A stretch of DNA of 64,000 nt from Diogma glabrata (Eukaryota; Arthropoda; Insecta; Diptera; Cylindrotomidae). A program made the position numbers and the translations under genes. The notes under the pieces were generated by a model. The model saw nothing but the letters and a program-made list of their open reading frames with translations. It was not told the DNA's origin and made no database searches. The DNA lies in contig CAVNZG010001017.1 of the NCBI GenBank assembly GCA_963693315.1, positions 41,450-105,449 on the forward strand, written 5' to 3'. Shown here piece by piece: positions 53,268-64,000 of the stretch (the stretch's first letter is position 1; the number at the start of each line of letters is the position of its first letter).

Positions 53268-53895
53268 GGGGCTTATGATTGAAAACGCACGGAAAACGCA
53301 TCACGCGGTTAAGATTATTCACCTTCACCTAATGTAGGTATGATTGAAAACGCGTGATAAAAAGTTAGTTCGAATTTTTTTTCGAAATTAAGAAACAGTC
53401 AGATTGTCAAAATAATTTGTTGTTAATTGTCAGATCTAATTGTTTGTTAAAAAACATCATTGTGTTCAGTGCTAAGCTTAAAAAATTTAAATATTTTGAT
53501 AAAATAAAAATAATAATTAGCTACATCAGGACTCTCTTTCATTCTTCTTACTAATTTCTAATACAATACTACTTTTGATTTGTTATTTTTCCCCTAATAA
53601 TCTTTCTCCTTAAATTTTAATAAATGTGCTTAAAATTTAAAACATTGTTCATTTTTCACTCGAAATTAATAAATAAAAAGATAAACTTACATTTTTAAGT
53701 TTTAAAATTATTCTAAACGCAAGCCTAATCTTTCGTTTCAATTTTGTACAAGAAACGGATATCACGCGTTTTCAATCATACAAAAAAATAAGTTCGAAAT
53801 AAAACGTTTGTCACGCGTTTTCAATCATACCAATAGACTACGTTTCACGTTTCATTGACGTTTACGTTTTCCACACGTTTTCAATCATAAGCCCC
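53268..53895. mobile_element. 628-bp TIR element, TSD AAT
   Basis: The ends are inverted: GGGGCTTATGATTGAAAACG at the left and CGTTTTCAATCATAAGCCCC-like at the right, with further sub-terminal repeats of GATTGAAAACGCGTGA in both directions (53341, about 53762 and about 53812). It is flanked by AAT (53265-53267 and 53896-53898). There is no ORF. A 3-bp TSD suggests a PIF/Harbinger-type MITE; this is inference. Confidence 0.78.
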
Positions 53896-54000
53896 AATGA
53901 ATCAAAAAAGATATGGACTAAGACTAAAGAAAGTGGACTAAAAAAATTCCCGCACCGAAGGAAGAACAACGACATTGTAGATGTCATTAAAAAATCGATA

Positions 54001-57000
54001 GAGAATATCTCTTAAGCAGGTTATCCCAGGGTTCTCAAAATTTGGGTTTATAATTGTTTTTTGGTCTACAGTAATAAAATATAAAAAAAGTTAATTTCAG
54101 AGAAACTCTTATTTTAACGATACCCTTGCTTGCTTCAGTCAATGTTAAAGAATATAAGGTTGAGAATATCTCTTAAGCAGGTTATCCCAGGGTTCTCAAA
54201 ATTTGGGTTTATTATTGTTTTTTGGTCTACAGTAATAAAATATGAAAAAAATTAATTTCAGAGAAACTCTTATTTCAACGATACCCTTGCTTGCTTCAGT
54301 CAATGTTAAAGAATATAAGGTTGAGAATATCTCTTAAGCAGGTTATCCCAGGGTTCTCAAAATTTGGGTTTATTATTGTTTTTTGGTCTACGGTAATAAA
54401 ATATGAAAAAAATTAATTTCAGAGAAACTCTTATTTCAACGATACCCTTGCTTGCTTCAGTCAATGTTAAAGAATATAAGGTTGAGAATATCTCTTAAGC
54501 AGGTTATCCCAGGGTTCTCAAAATTTGGGTTTATTATTGTTTTTTGGTCTACAGTAATAAAATATGAAAAAAATTAATTTCAGAGAAACTCTTATTTCAA
54601 CGATACCCTTGCTTGCTTCAGTCAATGTTAAAGAATATAAGGTTGAGAATATCTCTTAAGCAGGTTATCCCAGGGTTCTCAAAATTTGGGTTTATTATTG
54701 TTTTTTGGTCTACAGTAATTAAATATGAAAAAAATTAATTTCAGAGAAACTCTTATTTCAACGATACCCTTGCTTGCTTCAGTCAATGTTAAAGAATATA
54801 AGGTTGAGAATATCTCTTAAGCAGGTTATCCCAGGGTTCTCAAAATTTGGGTTTATAATTGTTTTTTGGTCTACAGTAATAAAATATGAAAAAATTAATT
54901 TCAGAGAAACTCTTATTTCAACGATACCCTTGCTTGCTTCAGTCAATGTTAAAGAATATAAGGTTGAGAATATCTCTTAAGCAGGTTATCCCAGGGTTCT
55001 CAAAATTTGGGTTTATTATTGTTTTTTGGTCTACAGTAATAAAATATGAAAAAAATTAATTTCAAAGAAACTCTTATTTCAACGATACCCTTGCTTGCTT
55101 CAGTCAATGTTATAGAATATAAGGTTGAGAATATCTCTTAAGCAGGTTATCCCAGGGTTCTCAAAATTTGGGTTTATTATTGTTTTTTGGTCTACAGTAA
55201 TAAAATATGAAAAAAGTTAATTTCAGAGAAACTCTTATTCCAACGATACCCTTGCTTGCTTCAGTCAATGTTAAAGAATATAAGGTTGAGAATATCTCTT
55301 AAGCAGGTTATCCCAGGGTTCTCAAAATTTGGGTTCATAATTGTTTTTTGGTCTACAGTAATAAAATATGAAAAAAATTAATTTCAGAGAAACTCTTATA
55401 TCAACGATACCCGTGCTTGCTTCAGTCAATGTTAAAGAATATAAGGTTGAGAATATCTCTTAAGCAGGTTATCCCAGGGTTCTCAAAATTTGGGTTTATT
55501 AATGTTTTTTGGTCTACAGTAATAAAATATGAAAAAAATTAATTTCAGAGAAACTCTTATTTCAACGATACCCTTGCTTGCTTCGGTCAATGTTAAAGAA
55601 TATAAGGTTGAGAATATCTCTTAAGCAGGTTATCCCAGGGTTCTCAAAATTTGGGTTTATTATTGTTTTTTGGTCTACAGTAATAAAATATGAAAAAAAT
55701 TAATTTCAGAGAAACTCTTATTTCAACGATACCCTTGCTTGCTTCAGTCAATGTTAAAGAATATAAGGTTGAGAATATCTCTTAAGCAGGTTATCCCAGG
55801 GTTCTCAAAATTTGGGTTTATTATTGTTTTTTGGTCTACAGTAATAAAAAATGAAAAAAATTAATTTCAGAGAAACTCTTATTTTAACGATACCCTTGCT
55901 TGCTTCAGTCAATGTTAAAGAATATAAGGTTGAGAATATCTCTTAAGCAGGTTATCCCAGGGTTCTCAAAATTTGGGTTCATTATTGTTTTTTGGTCTAC
56001 AGTAATAAAATATGAAAAAAATTAATTTCAAAGAAACTCTTATTTCAACGATACCCTTGCTTGCTTCAGTCAATGTTAAAGAATATAAGGTTGAGAATAT
56101 CTCTTAAGCAGGTTATCCCAGGGTTCTCAAAATTTGGATTTATTATTGTTTTTTGGTCTACAGTAATAAAATATGAAAAAAATTAATTTCAAAGAAACTC
56201 TTATTTCAACGATACCCTTGCTTGCTTCAGTCAATGTTAAAGAATATAAGGTTGAGAATATCTCTTAAGCAGGTCATCCCAGGGTTCTCAAAATTTGGGT
56301 TTATAATTGTTTTTTGGTCTACAGTAATAAAATATGAAAAAAATTAATTTCAGAGAAACTCTTATTTCAACGATACCCTTGCTTGCTTCAGTCAATGTTA
56401 AAGAATATAAGGTTGAGAATATCTCTTAAGCAGGTTATCCCAGGGTTCTCAAAATTTGGGTTTATTATTGTTTTTTGGTCTACAGTAATAAAATATGAAA
56501 AAAATTAATTTCAGAGAAACTCTTATTTCAACGATACCCTTGCTTGCTTCAGTCAATGTTAAAGAATATAAGGTTGAGAATATCTCTTAAGCAGGTTATC
56601 CCAGGGTTCTCAAAATTTGGGTTTATTATTGTTTTTTGGTCTACAGTAATAAAATATGAAAAAAATTAATTTCAAAGAAACTCTTATTTCAACGATACCC
56701 TTGCTTGCTTCAGTCAATGTTAAAGAATACAAGGTTGAGAATATCTCTTAAGCAGGTTATCCCAGGGTTCTCAAAATTTGGGTTCATTAATGTTTTTTGG
56801 TCTACAGTAATAAAATATGAAAAAAATTAATTTCAGAGAAACTCTTATTTCAACGATACCCTTGCTTGCTTCAGTCAATGTTAAAGAATATAAGGTTGAG
56901 AATATCTCTTAAGCAGGTTATCCCAGGGTTCTCAAAATTTGGGTTTATTAATGTTTTTTGGTCTACAGTAATAAAATATGAAAAAAATTAATTTCAGAGA

Positions 57001-60000
57001 AACTCTTATTTCAACGATACCCTTGCTTGCTTCAGTCAATGTTAAAGAATATAAGGTTGAGAATATCTCTTAAGCAGGTTATCCCAGGGTTCTCAAAATT
57101 TGAGTTTATTAATGTTTTTTGGTCTACAGTAATAAAATATGAAAAAAATTAATTTCAGAGAAACTCTTATTTCAACGATACCCTTGCTTGCTTCAGTCAA
57201 TGTTAAAGAATATAAGGTTGAGAATATCTCTTAAGCAGGTTATCCCAGGGTTCTCAAAATTTGGGTTTATTATTGTTTTTTGGTCTACAGTAATAAAATA
57301 TGAAAAAAATTAATTTCAGAGAAACTCTTATTTCAACGATACCCTTGCTTGCTTCAGTCAATGTTAAAGAATATAAGGTTGAGAATATCTCTTAAGCAGG
57401 TTATCCCAGGGTTCTCAAAATTTGGGTTTATTATTGTTTTTTGGTCTACAGTAATAAAATATGAAAAAAATTAATTTCAGAGAAACTCTTATTTTAACGA
57501 TACCCTTGCTTGCTTCAGTCAATGTTAAAGAATATAAGGTTGAGAATATCTCTTAAGCAGGTTATCCCAGGGTTCTCAAAATTTGGGTTTATTATTGTTT
57601 TTTGGTCTACAGTAATAAAATATGAAAAAAATTAATTTCAAAGAAACTCTTATTTCAACGATACCCTTGCTTGCTTCAGTCAATGTTAAAGAATATAAGG
57701 TTGAGAATATCTCTTAAGCAGGTTATCCCAGGGTTCTCAAAATTTGGGTTTATAATTGTTTTTTGGTCTACAGTAATAAAATATGAAAAAAATTAATTTC
57801 AAAGAAACTCTTATTTCAACGATACCCTTGCTTGCTTCAGTCAATGTTAAAGAATATAAGGTTGAGAATATCTCTTAAGCAGGTCATCCCAGGGTTCTCA
57901 AAATTTGGGTTTATAATTGTTTTTTGGTCTACAGTAATAAAATATGAAAAAAACTAATTTCAGAGAAACTCTTATTTCAACGATACCCTTGCTTGCTTCA
58001 GTCAATGTTAAAGAATATAAGGTTGAGAATATCTCTTAAGCAGGTTATCCCAGGGTTCTCAAAATTTGGGTTTATTATTGTTTTTTGGTCTACAGTAATA
58101 AAATATGAAAAAAATTAATTTCAGAGAAACTCTTATTTCAACGATACCCTTGCTTGCTTCAGTCAATGTTAAAGAATATAAGGTTGAGAATATCTCTTAA
58201 GCAGGTTATCCCAGGGTTCTCAAAATTTGGGTTTATTATTGTTTTTTGGTCTACAGTAATAAAATATGAAAAAAATTAATTTCAAAGAAACTCTTATTTC
58301 AACGATACCCTTGCTTGCTTCAGTCAATGTTAAAGAATATAAGGCTGAGAATATCTCTTAAGCAGGTTATCCCAGGGTTCTCAAAATTTGGGTTTATTAT
58401 TGTTTTTTGGTCTACAGTAATAAAATATGAAAAAAATTAATTTCAGAGAAACTCTTATTTCAACGATACCCTTGCTTGCTTCAGTCAATGTTAAAGAATA
58501 TAAGGTTGAGAATATCTCTTAAGCAGGTTATCCCAGGGTTCTCCAAATTTGGGTTTATTATTGTTTTTTGGTCTACAGTAATAAAATATGAAAAAAATTA
58601 ATTTCAGAGAAACTCTTATTTTAACGATACCCTTGCTTGCTTCAGTCAATGTTAAAGAATATAAGGTTGAGAATATCTCTAAAGCAGGTTATCCCAGGGT
58701 TCTCAAAATTTGGGTTTATTATTGTTTTTTGGTCTACAGTAATAAAATATGAAAAAAATTAATTTCAAAGAAACTCTTATTTCAACGATACCCTTGCTTG
58801 CTTCAGTCAATGTTAAAGAATATAAGGTTGAGAATATCTCTTAAGCAGGTTATCCCAGGGTTCTCAAAATTTGGGTTTATAATTGTTTTTTGGTCTACAG
58901 TAATAAAATATGAAAAAAATTAATTTCAAAGAAACTCTTATTTCAACGATACCCTTGCTTGCTTCAGTCAATGTTAAAGAATATAAGGTTGAGAATATCT
59001 CTTAAGCAGGTCATCCCAGGGTTCTCAAAATTTGGGTTTATAATTGTTTTTTGGTCTACAGTAATAAAATATGAAAAAAATTAATTTCAGAGAAACTCTT
59101 ATTTCAACGATACCCTTGCTTGCTTCAGTCAATGTTAAAGAATATAAGGTTGAGAATATCTCTTAAGCAGGTTATCCCAGGGTTCTCAAAATTTGGGTTT
59201 ATTATTGTTTTTTGGTCTACAGTAATAAAATATGAAAAAAATTAATTTCAGAGAAACTCTTATTTCAACGATACCCTTGCTTGCTTCAGTCAATGTTAAA
59301 GAATATAAGGTTGAGAATATCTCTTAAGCAGGTTATCCCAGGGTTCTCAAAATTTGGGTTTATTATTGTTTTTTGGTCTACAGTAATAAAATATGAAAAA
59401 AATTAATTTCAGAGAAACTCTTATTTCAACGATACCCTTGCTTGCTTCAGTCAATGTCAAAGAATATAAGGTTGAGAATATCTCTTAAGCAGGTTATCCC
59501 AGGGTTCTCAAAATTTGGGTTTATTATTGTTTTTTGGTCTACAGTAATAAAATATGAAAAAAATTAATTTCAAAGAAACTCTTATTTCAACGATACCCTT
59601 GCTTGCTTCAGTCAATGTTAAAGAATATAAGGCTGAGAATATCTCTTAAGCAGGTTATCCCAGGGTTCTCAAAATTTGGGTTTATTATTGTTTTTTGGTC
59701 TACAGTAATAAAATATGAAAAAAATTAATTTCAGAGAAACTCTTATTTCAACGATACCCTTGCTTGCTTCAGTCAATGTTAAAGAATATAAGGTTGAGAA
59801 TATCTCTTAAGCAGGTTATCCCAGGGTTCTCAAAATTTGGGTTTATTATTGTTTTTTGGTCTACAGTAATAAAATATGAAAAAAATTAATTTCAGAGAAA
59901 CTCTTATTTCAACGATACCCTTGCTTGCTTCAGTCAATGTTAAAGAATATAAGGTTGAGAATATCTCTAAAGCAGGTTATCCCAGGGTTCTCAAAATTTG

Positions 60001-62122
60001 GGTTTATTATTGTTTTTTGGTCTACAGTAATAAAATATGAAAAAAATTAATTTCAAAGAAACTCTTATTTCAACGATACCCTTGCTTGCTTCAGTCAATG
60101 TTAAAGAATATAAGGTTGAGAATATCTCTTAAGCAGGTTATCCCAGGGTTCTCAAAATTTGGGTTTATAATTGTTTTTTGGTCTACAGTAATAAAATATG
60201 AAAAAAATTAATTTCAAAGAAACTCTTATTTCAACGATACCCTTGCTTGCTTCAGTCAATGTTAAAGAATATAAGGTTGAGAATATCTCTTAAGCAGGTC
60301 ATCCCAGGGTTCTCAAAATTTGGATTTATAATTGTTTTTTGGTCTACAGTAATAAAATATGAAAAAAATTAATTTCAGAGAAACTCTTATTTCAACGATA
60401 CCCTTGCTTGCTTCAGTCAATGTTAAAGAATATAAGGTTGAGAATATCTCTTAAGCAGGTTATCCCAGGGTTCTCAAAATTTGGGTTTATTATTGTTTTT
60501 TGGTCTACAGTAATAAAATATGAAAAAAATTAATTTCAGAGAAACTCTTATTTCAACGATACCCTTGCTTGCTTCAGTCAATGTTAAAGAATATAAGGTT
60601 GAGAATATCTCTTAAGCAGGTTATCCCAGGGTTCTCAAAATTTGGGTTTATTATTGTTTTTTGGTCTACAGTAATAAAATATGAAAAAAATAATTTCAGA
60701 GAAACTCTTATTTCAACGATACCCTTGCTTGCTTCAGTCAATGTTAAAGAATATAAGGTTAAGAATATCTCTTAAGCAGGTTATCCCAGGGTTCTCAAAA
60801 TTTGGGTTTATTATTGTTTTTTGGTCTACAGTAATAAAATATGAAAAAATTAATTTCAGAGAAACTCTTATTTCAACGATACCCTTGCTTGCTTCAGTCA
60901 ATGTTAAAGAATATAAGGTTGAGAATATCTCTTAAGCAGGTTATCCCAGGGTTCTCAAAATTTGGGTTTATTAATGTTTTTTGGTCTACAGTAATAAAAT
61001 ATGAAAAAAATTAATTTCAGAGAAACTCTTATTTCAACGATACCCTTGCTTGCTTCAGTCAATGTTAAAGAATATAAGGTTGAGAATATCTCTTAAGCAG
61101 GTTATCCCAGGGTTCTCAAAATTTGGGTTTATTAATGTTTTTTGGTCTACAGTAATAAAATATGAAAAAAATTAATTTCAGAGAAACTCTTATTTCAACA
61201 ATACCCTTGCTTGCTTCAGTCAATGTTAAAGAATATAAGGTTGAGAATATCTCTTAAGCAGGTTATCCCAGGGTTCTCAAAATTTGGGTTTATTATTGTT
61301 TTTTGGTCAACAGTAATAAAATATGAAAAAAGTTAATTTCAGAGAAACTCTTATTTCAACGATACCCTTGCTTGCTTCAGTCAATGTTAAAGAATATAAG
61401 GTTGGGAATATCTCTTAAGCAGGTTATCCCAGGGTTCTCAAAATCTGGGTTTATTATTGTTTTTTGGTCTACAGTAATAAAATATGAAAAAAATTAATTT
61501 CAGAGAAACTCTTATTTCAACGATACCCTTGCTTGCTTCAGTCAATGTTAAAGAATATAAGGTTGAGAATATCTCTTAAGCAGGTTATCCCAGGGTTCTC
61601 AAAATTTGGGTTTATTATTGTTTTTTGGTCTACAGTAATAAAATATGAACAAAGTTAATTTCAGAGAAACTCTTATTTCAACGATACCCTTGCTTGCTTC
61701 AGTCAATGTTAAAGAATATAAGGTTGAGAATATCTCTTAAGCAGGTAATCCCAGGGTTCCCAAAATTTGGGTTTATTATTGTTTTTTGGTCTACAGTAAT
61801 AAAATATGAACAAAGGTAATTTCAGAGAAACTCTTATTTCAACGATACCCTTGCTTGCTTCAGTCAATGTTAAAGAATATAAGGTTGAGAATATCTCTTA
61901 AGCAGGTTATCCCAGGGTTCTCAAAATTTGGGTTTATTATTGTTTTTTGGTCTACAGTAATAAAATATGAAAAAAATTAATTTCAGAGAAACTCTTATTT
62001 CAACGATACCCTTGCTTGCTTCAGTCAATGTTAAAGAATATAAGGTTGAGAATATCTCTTAAGCAGGTTATCCCAGGGTTCTCAAAATTTGGGTTTATTA
62101 TTGTTTTTTGGTCTACAGTAAT
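54001..62122. repeat. 161-bp satellite array, about 50 monomers
   Basis: GAGAATATCTCTTAAGCAGG recurs at 54001, 54162, 54323, 54484, 54645 and 54806, a step of 161, and on to 62061. Monomers are nearly identical, with rare single-base indels giving 160. Variants recur at multiples of the monomer: GGTCATCCC at 56271, 57881, 59008 and 60296 (10, 7 and 8 units), AAGGCTGAG at 58341 and 59629, and CTCTAAAGCAGG at about 58681 and 59969 (8 units each). Open frames here span two monomers and are artefacts. Confidence 0.96.
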
Positions 62123-62239
62123 TGATGCGGCGTCGATGAGAGGTGGACTGTATTTTTTTCCTGAAGATATATTTTGATGTGAGTTGGTTGGCACATCAAC
62201 TTCCAACACCGTGATGCAAATATCAAGGTAATGTGAGAC
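62123..62239. other. Unique spacer between two satellite arrays
   Basis: Begins TGATGCGGCGTCGATGAGAG directly where the 161-bp monomer is cut within CAGTAAT. Contains GTTGGTTGGCACATCAAC. No gene. Confidence 0.4.
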
Positions 62240-63510
62240 CCAGAGAAATACAGAGACTAATATCGACTCATATAATAGTTGAAAATCATGTACATATGAG
62301 ATGTTTTGATTGAAGCAATGACGAAAATGTCTCAGCTCATATAATAGTTGAAATTATGTAAGTGAGATGAATGATGCAATGATGAAAATATCTCAGCTCA
62401 TATAATAATTGAAGTTATGCAAACGAGATGATTAACAGAAGTAATGACGAAAATATCAGCTCATATAATAGTTGAAGTTATGCACATATGAAATGAAAAT
62501 ATCAGCTCGTTTAATATTTGAAGTTATGTAATTGCGATGATTCACTGAAGTAATGACGAAAATATCAGATCATATAATAGTTGAGATTATGTACATATGA
62601 GATAAACTATGCAATGATGAAAATATCAGCTCATATAATAGTTGAAGTTATGCACATATGAAATGAAAATATCAGCTCGTTTAATATTTGAAGTTATGTA
62701 ATTGCGATGATTCACTGAAGTAATGACGAAAATATCAGATCATATAATAGTTGAGATTATGTACATATGAGATGAACTATGCAATGATGAAAATATCAGC
62801 TCATATAATAGTTGAAGTTATGTACATATGACATGAACTATGCAATGATGAAAATATCAGCTCATATAATATTTGAAGTTATGTAATTGCGATGATTCAC
62901 TGAAGTAATGACGAAAACATCAGATCATATAATAGTTGAGATTATGTACATATGAGATGAACTATGCAATGATGAAAATATCAGCTCATATAATAGTTGA
63001 AGTTATGTACATATGACATGAACTATGCAATGATGAAAATATCAGCTCATATAATATTTGAAGTTATGTAATTGCGATGATTCACTGAAGTAATGACGAA
63101 AATATCAGATCATATAATAGTTGAGATTATGTACATATGAGATGAACTATGCAATGATGAAAATATCAGCTCATATAATATTTGAAGTTATGTAAATGCG
63201 ATGACTAACTGAAGCAATGACGAAAATATCAGATCATATAATAGTTGAGATTATGTACATATGATATGAACTATGCAATGATGAAAATATCAGCTCATAT
63301 AATAGTTGAAGTTATGTACATATGAAATGAAAATATCAGCTCGTTTAATATTTGAAGTTATGTAATTGCGATGATTCACTGAAGTAATGACGAAAATATC
63401 AGATCATATAATAGTTGAGATTATGTACATATGAGATGAACTATGCAATGAAGAAAATATCAGCTCATATAATAGTTGAAATCATGTACATATGAAATGA
63501 AAAATGCATG
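62240..63510. repeat. ~60-bp repeat array with multimeric periodicity
   Basis: Units follow TCATATAATAGTTGAAGTTA, TGTACATATGAGATGAAC and TATGCAATGATGAAAATATC. They alternate with a variant type holding GTAATTGCGATGATTCAC. The variant marker ATTGCGATGA occurs at about 62531, 62701, 62886, 63071 and 63364, with a changed copy near 63194. That gives steps of 170, 185, 185, 123 and 170, so the repeating block is two or three basic units. Confidence 0.88.
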
Positions 63511-64000
63511 GAAACATCACCCGTTCCAACCGATGAAAACTTATACGAGGTTTTTACTGCATGCACACTCGACGAATATTTGTCAGAGAACAAAGAAAAA
63601 ACTATTTGGTTAATTTATATATACATTAAAAAACTGACCTGATGCACACAACTTTATATAAACTTCATTTATTAATTTTACAATTACTGAGTTAACACAT
63701 GGGAATACAAAATATTTAAAATTCACTTAAAAACTAAAAGAGAGAGCTTAGCTCATACTCAACCAACTACATGGTAATACAAACAACACTTTTTACTGAC
63801 AATACTATTCAGATATAAATTCGTAAGAATAAGAGAGCAAAACTACCAAAAACAGTCCATTTTATAGAAAGCCAAAACTCTACAAATCACAGCTGTCAAG
63901 TTTACCAACGATCTCGAAACTATCGAATTAATAATATAGAATAACGAACACATAAATTCAATGTGAAAATTGAAAATATCGAATGAATGACCTCTCTTAA
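63511..64000. other. Non-coding right edge
   Basis: AT-rich, unique by eye, with no supported ORF. A direct repeat relation to other parts of the window was not found. Confidence 0.35.

Noticed and set aside
54774..62209. Open frames of 62-84 codons in the 161-bp satellite (for example 54774-54980, 60569-60935 and 62021-62209 minus)
   Set aside because: 161 is not a multiple of 3, so each frame spans parts of two monomers and recurs with the repeat. There are no domains, and the frames depend on chance indels.

Overview
This window is eukaryotic and most likely from an insect. It is AT-rich, with LTR and non-LTR retrotransposons of types common in arthropods, MITEs, a relic of the ESCRT-III gene CHMP7, a THAP-domain fragment and long satellite arrays. 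No intact host gene is visible. Species cannot be named from the sequence alone. The window is a layered deposit of transposable elements whose order of insertion can be read from target-site duplications (TSDs).

Layout. 1-8977: a decayed Gypsy-type LTR element (gag, protease, RT, RNase H; no integrase or LTR in view). A ~5 kb non-coding insertion (2350-7343) splits its pol and is flanked by a perfect 24-bp duplication. 8978-12840: a LINE with an intact 1007-codon endonuclease/reverse transcriptase ORF. 13025-14165 (minus): a CHMP7-like pseudogene. 14290-19280 (minus): Copia-1, with identical 185-bp LTRs and TSD TATTT, inserted into one unit of a small tandem duplication. 19538-24959: Gypsy-2 (Mag-like), whose 3' LTR was hit by Copia-2 (24960-33659, minus, TSD CAACC). 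Copia-2 was then hit by a 4.0 kb TIR insertion carrying minisatellites (28956-32967, flanked by AAATTT).

30990-49846 is a tandem segmental duplication. Copy A (30990-42788) and copy B (42792-49846) both carry the nested Gypsy-2/Copia-2 junction, a tyrosine-recombinase (Crypton-like) relic, a truncated RTE LINE and a short SANT-like ORF. B lacks about 4.3 kb. A third, inverted partial copy lies at 50125-50680. Filled and empty sites for a MITE (34230-34499) and a 1.13 kb insertion (35143-36272) allow the events to be ordered. 50681-51231 is a long fold-back element. 51829-52375 holds THAP and LINE relics, and 53268-53895 is a TIR element.

54001-62122 is an array of about 50 copies of a 161-bp satellite. 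Diagnostic variants recur at 7, 8 and 10 monomers, which indicates higher-order structure. A second ~60-bp repeat array follows at 62240-63510. The genes here do not form a pathway. The connecting logic is transposition, nested insertion, segmental duplication and satellite amplification, as expected of heterochromatin or a TE-rich intergenic region.
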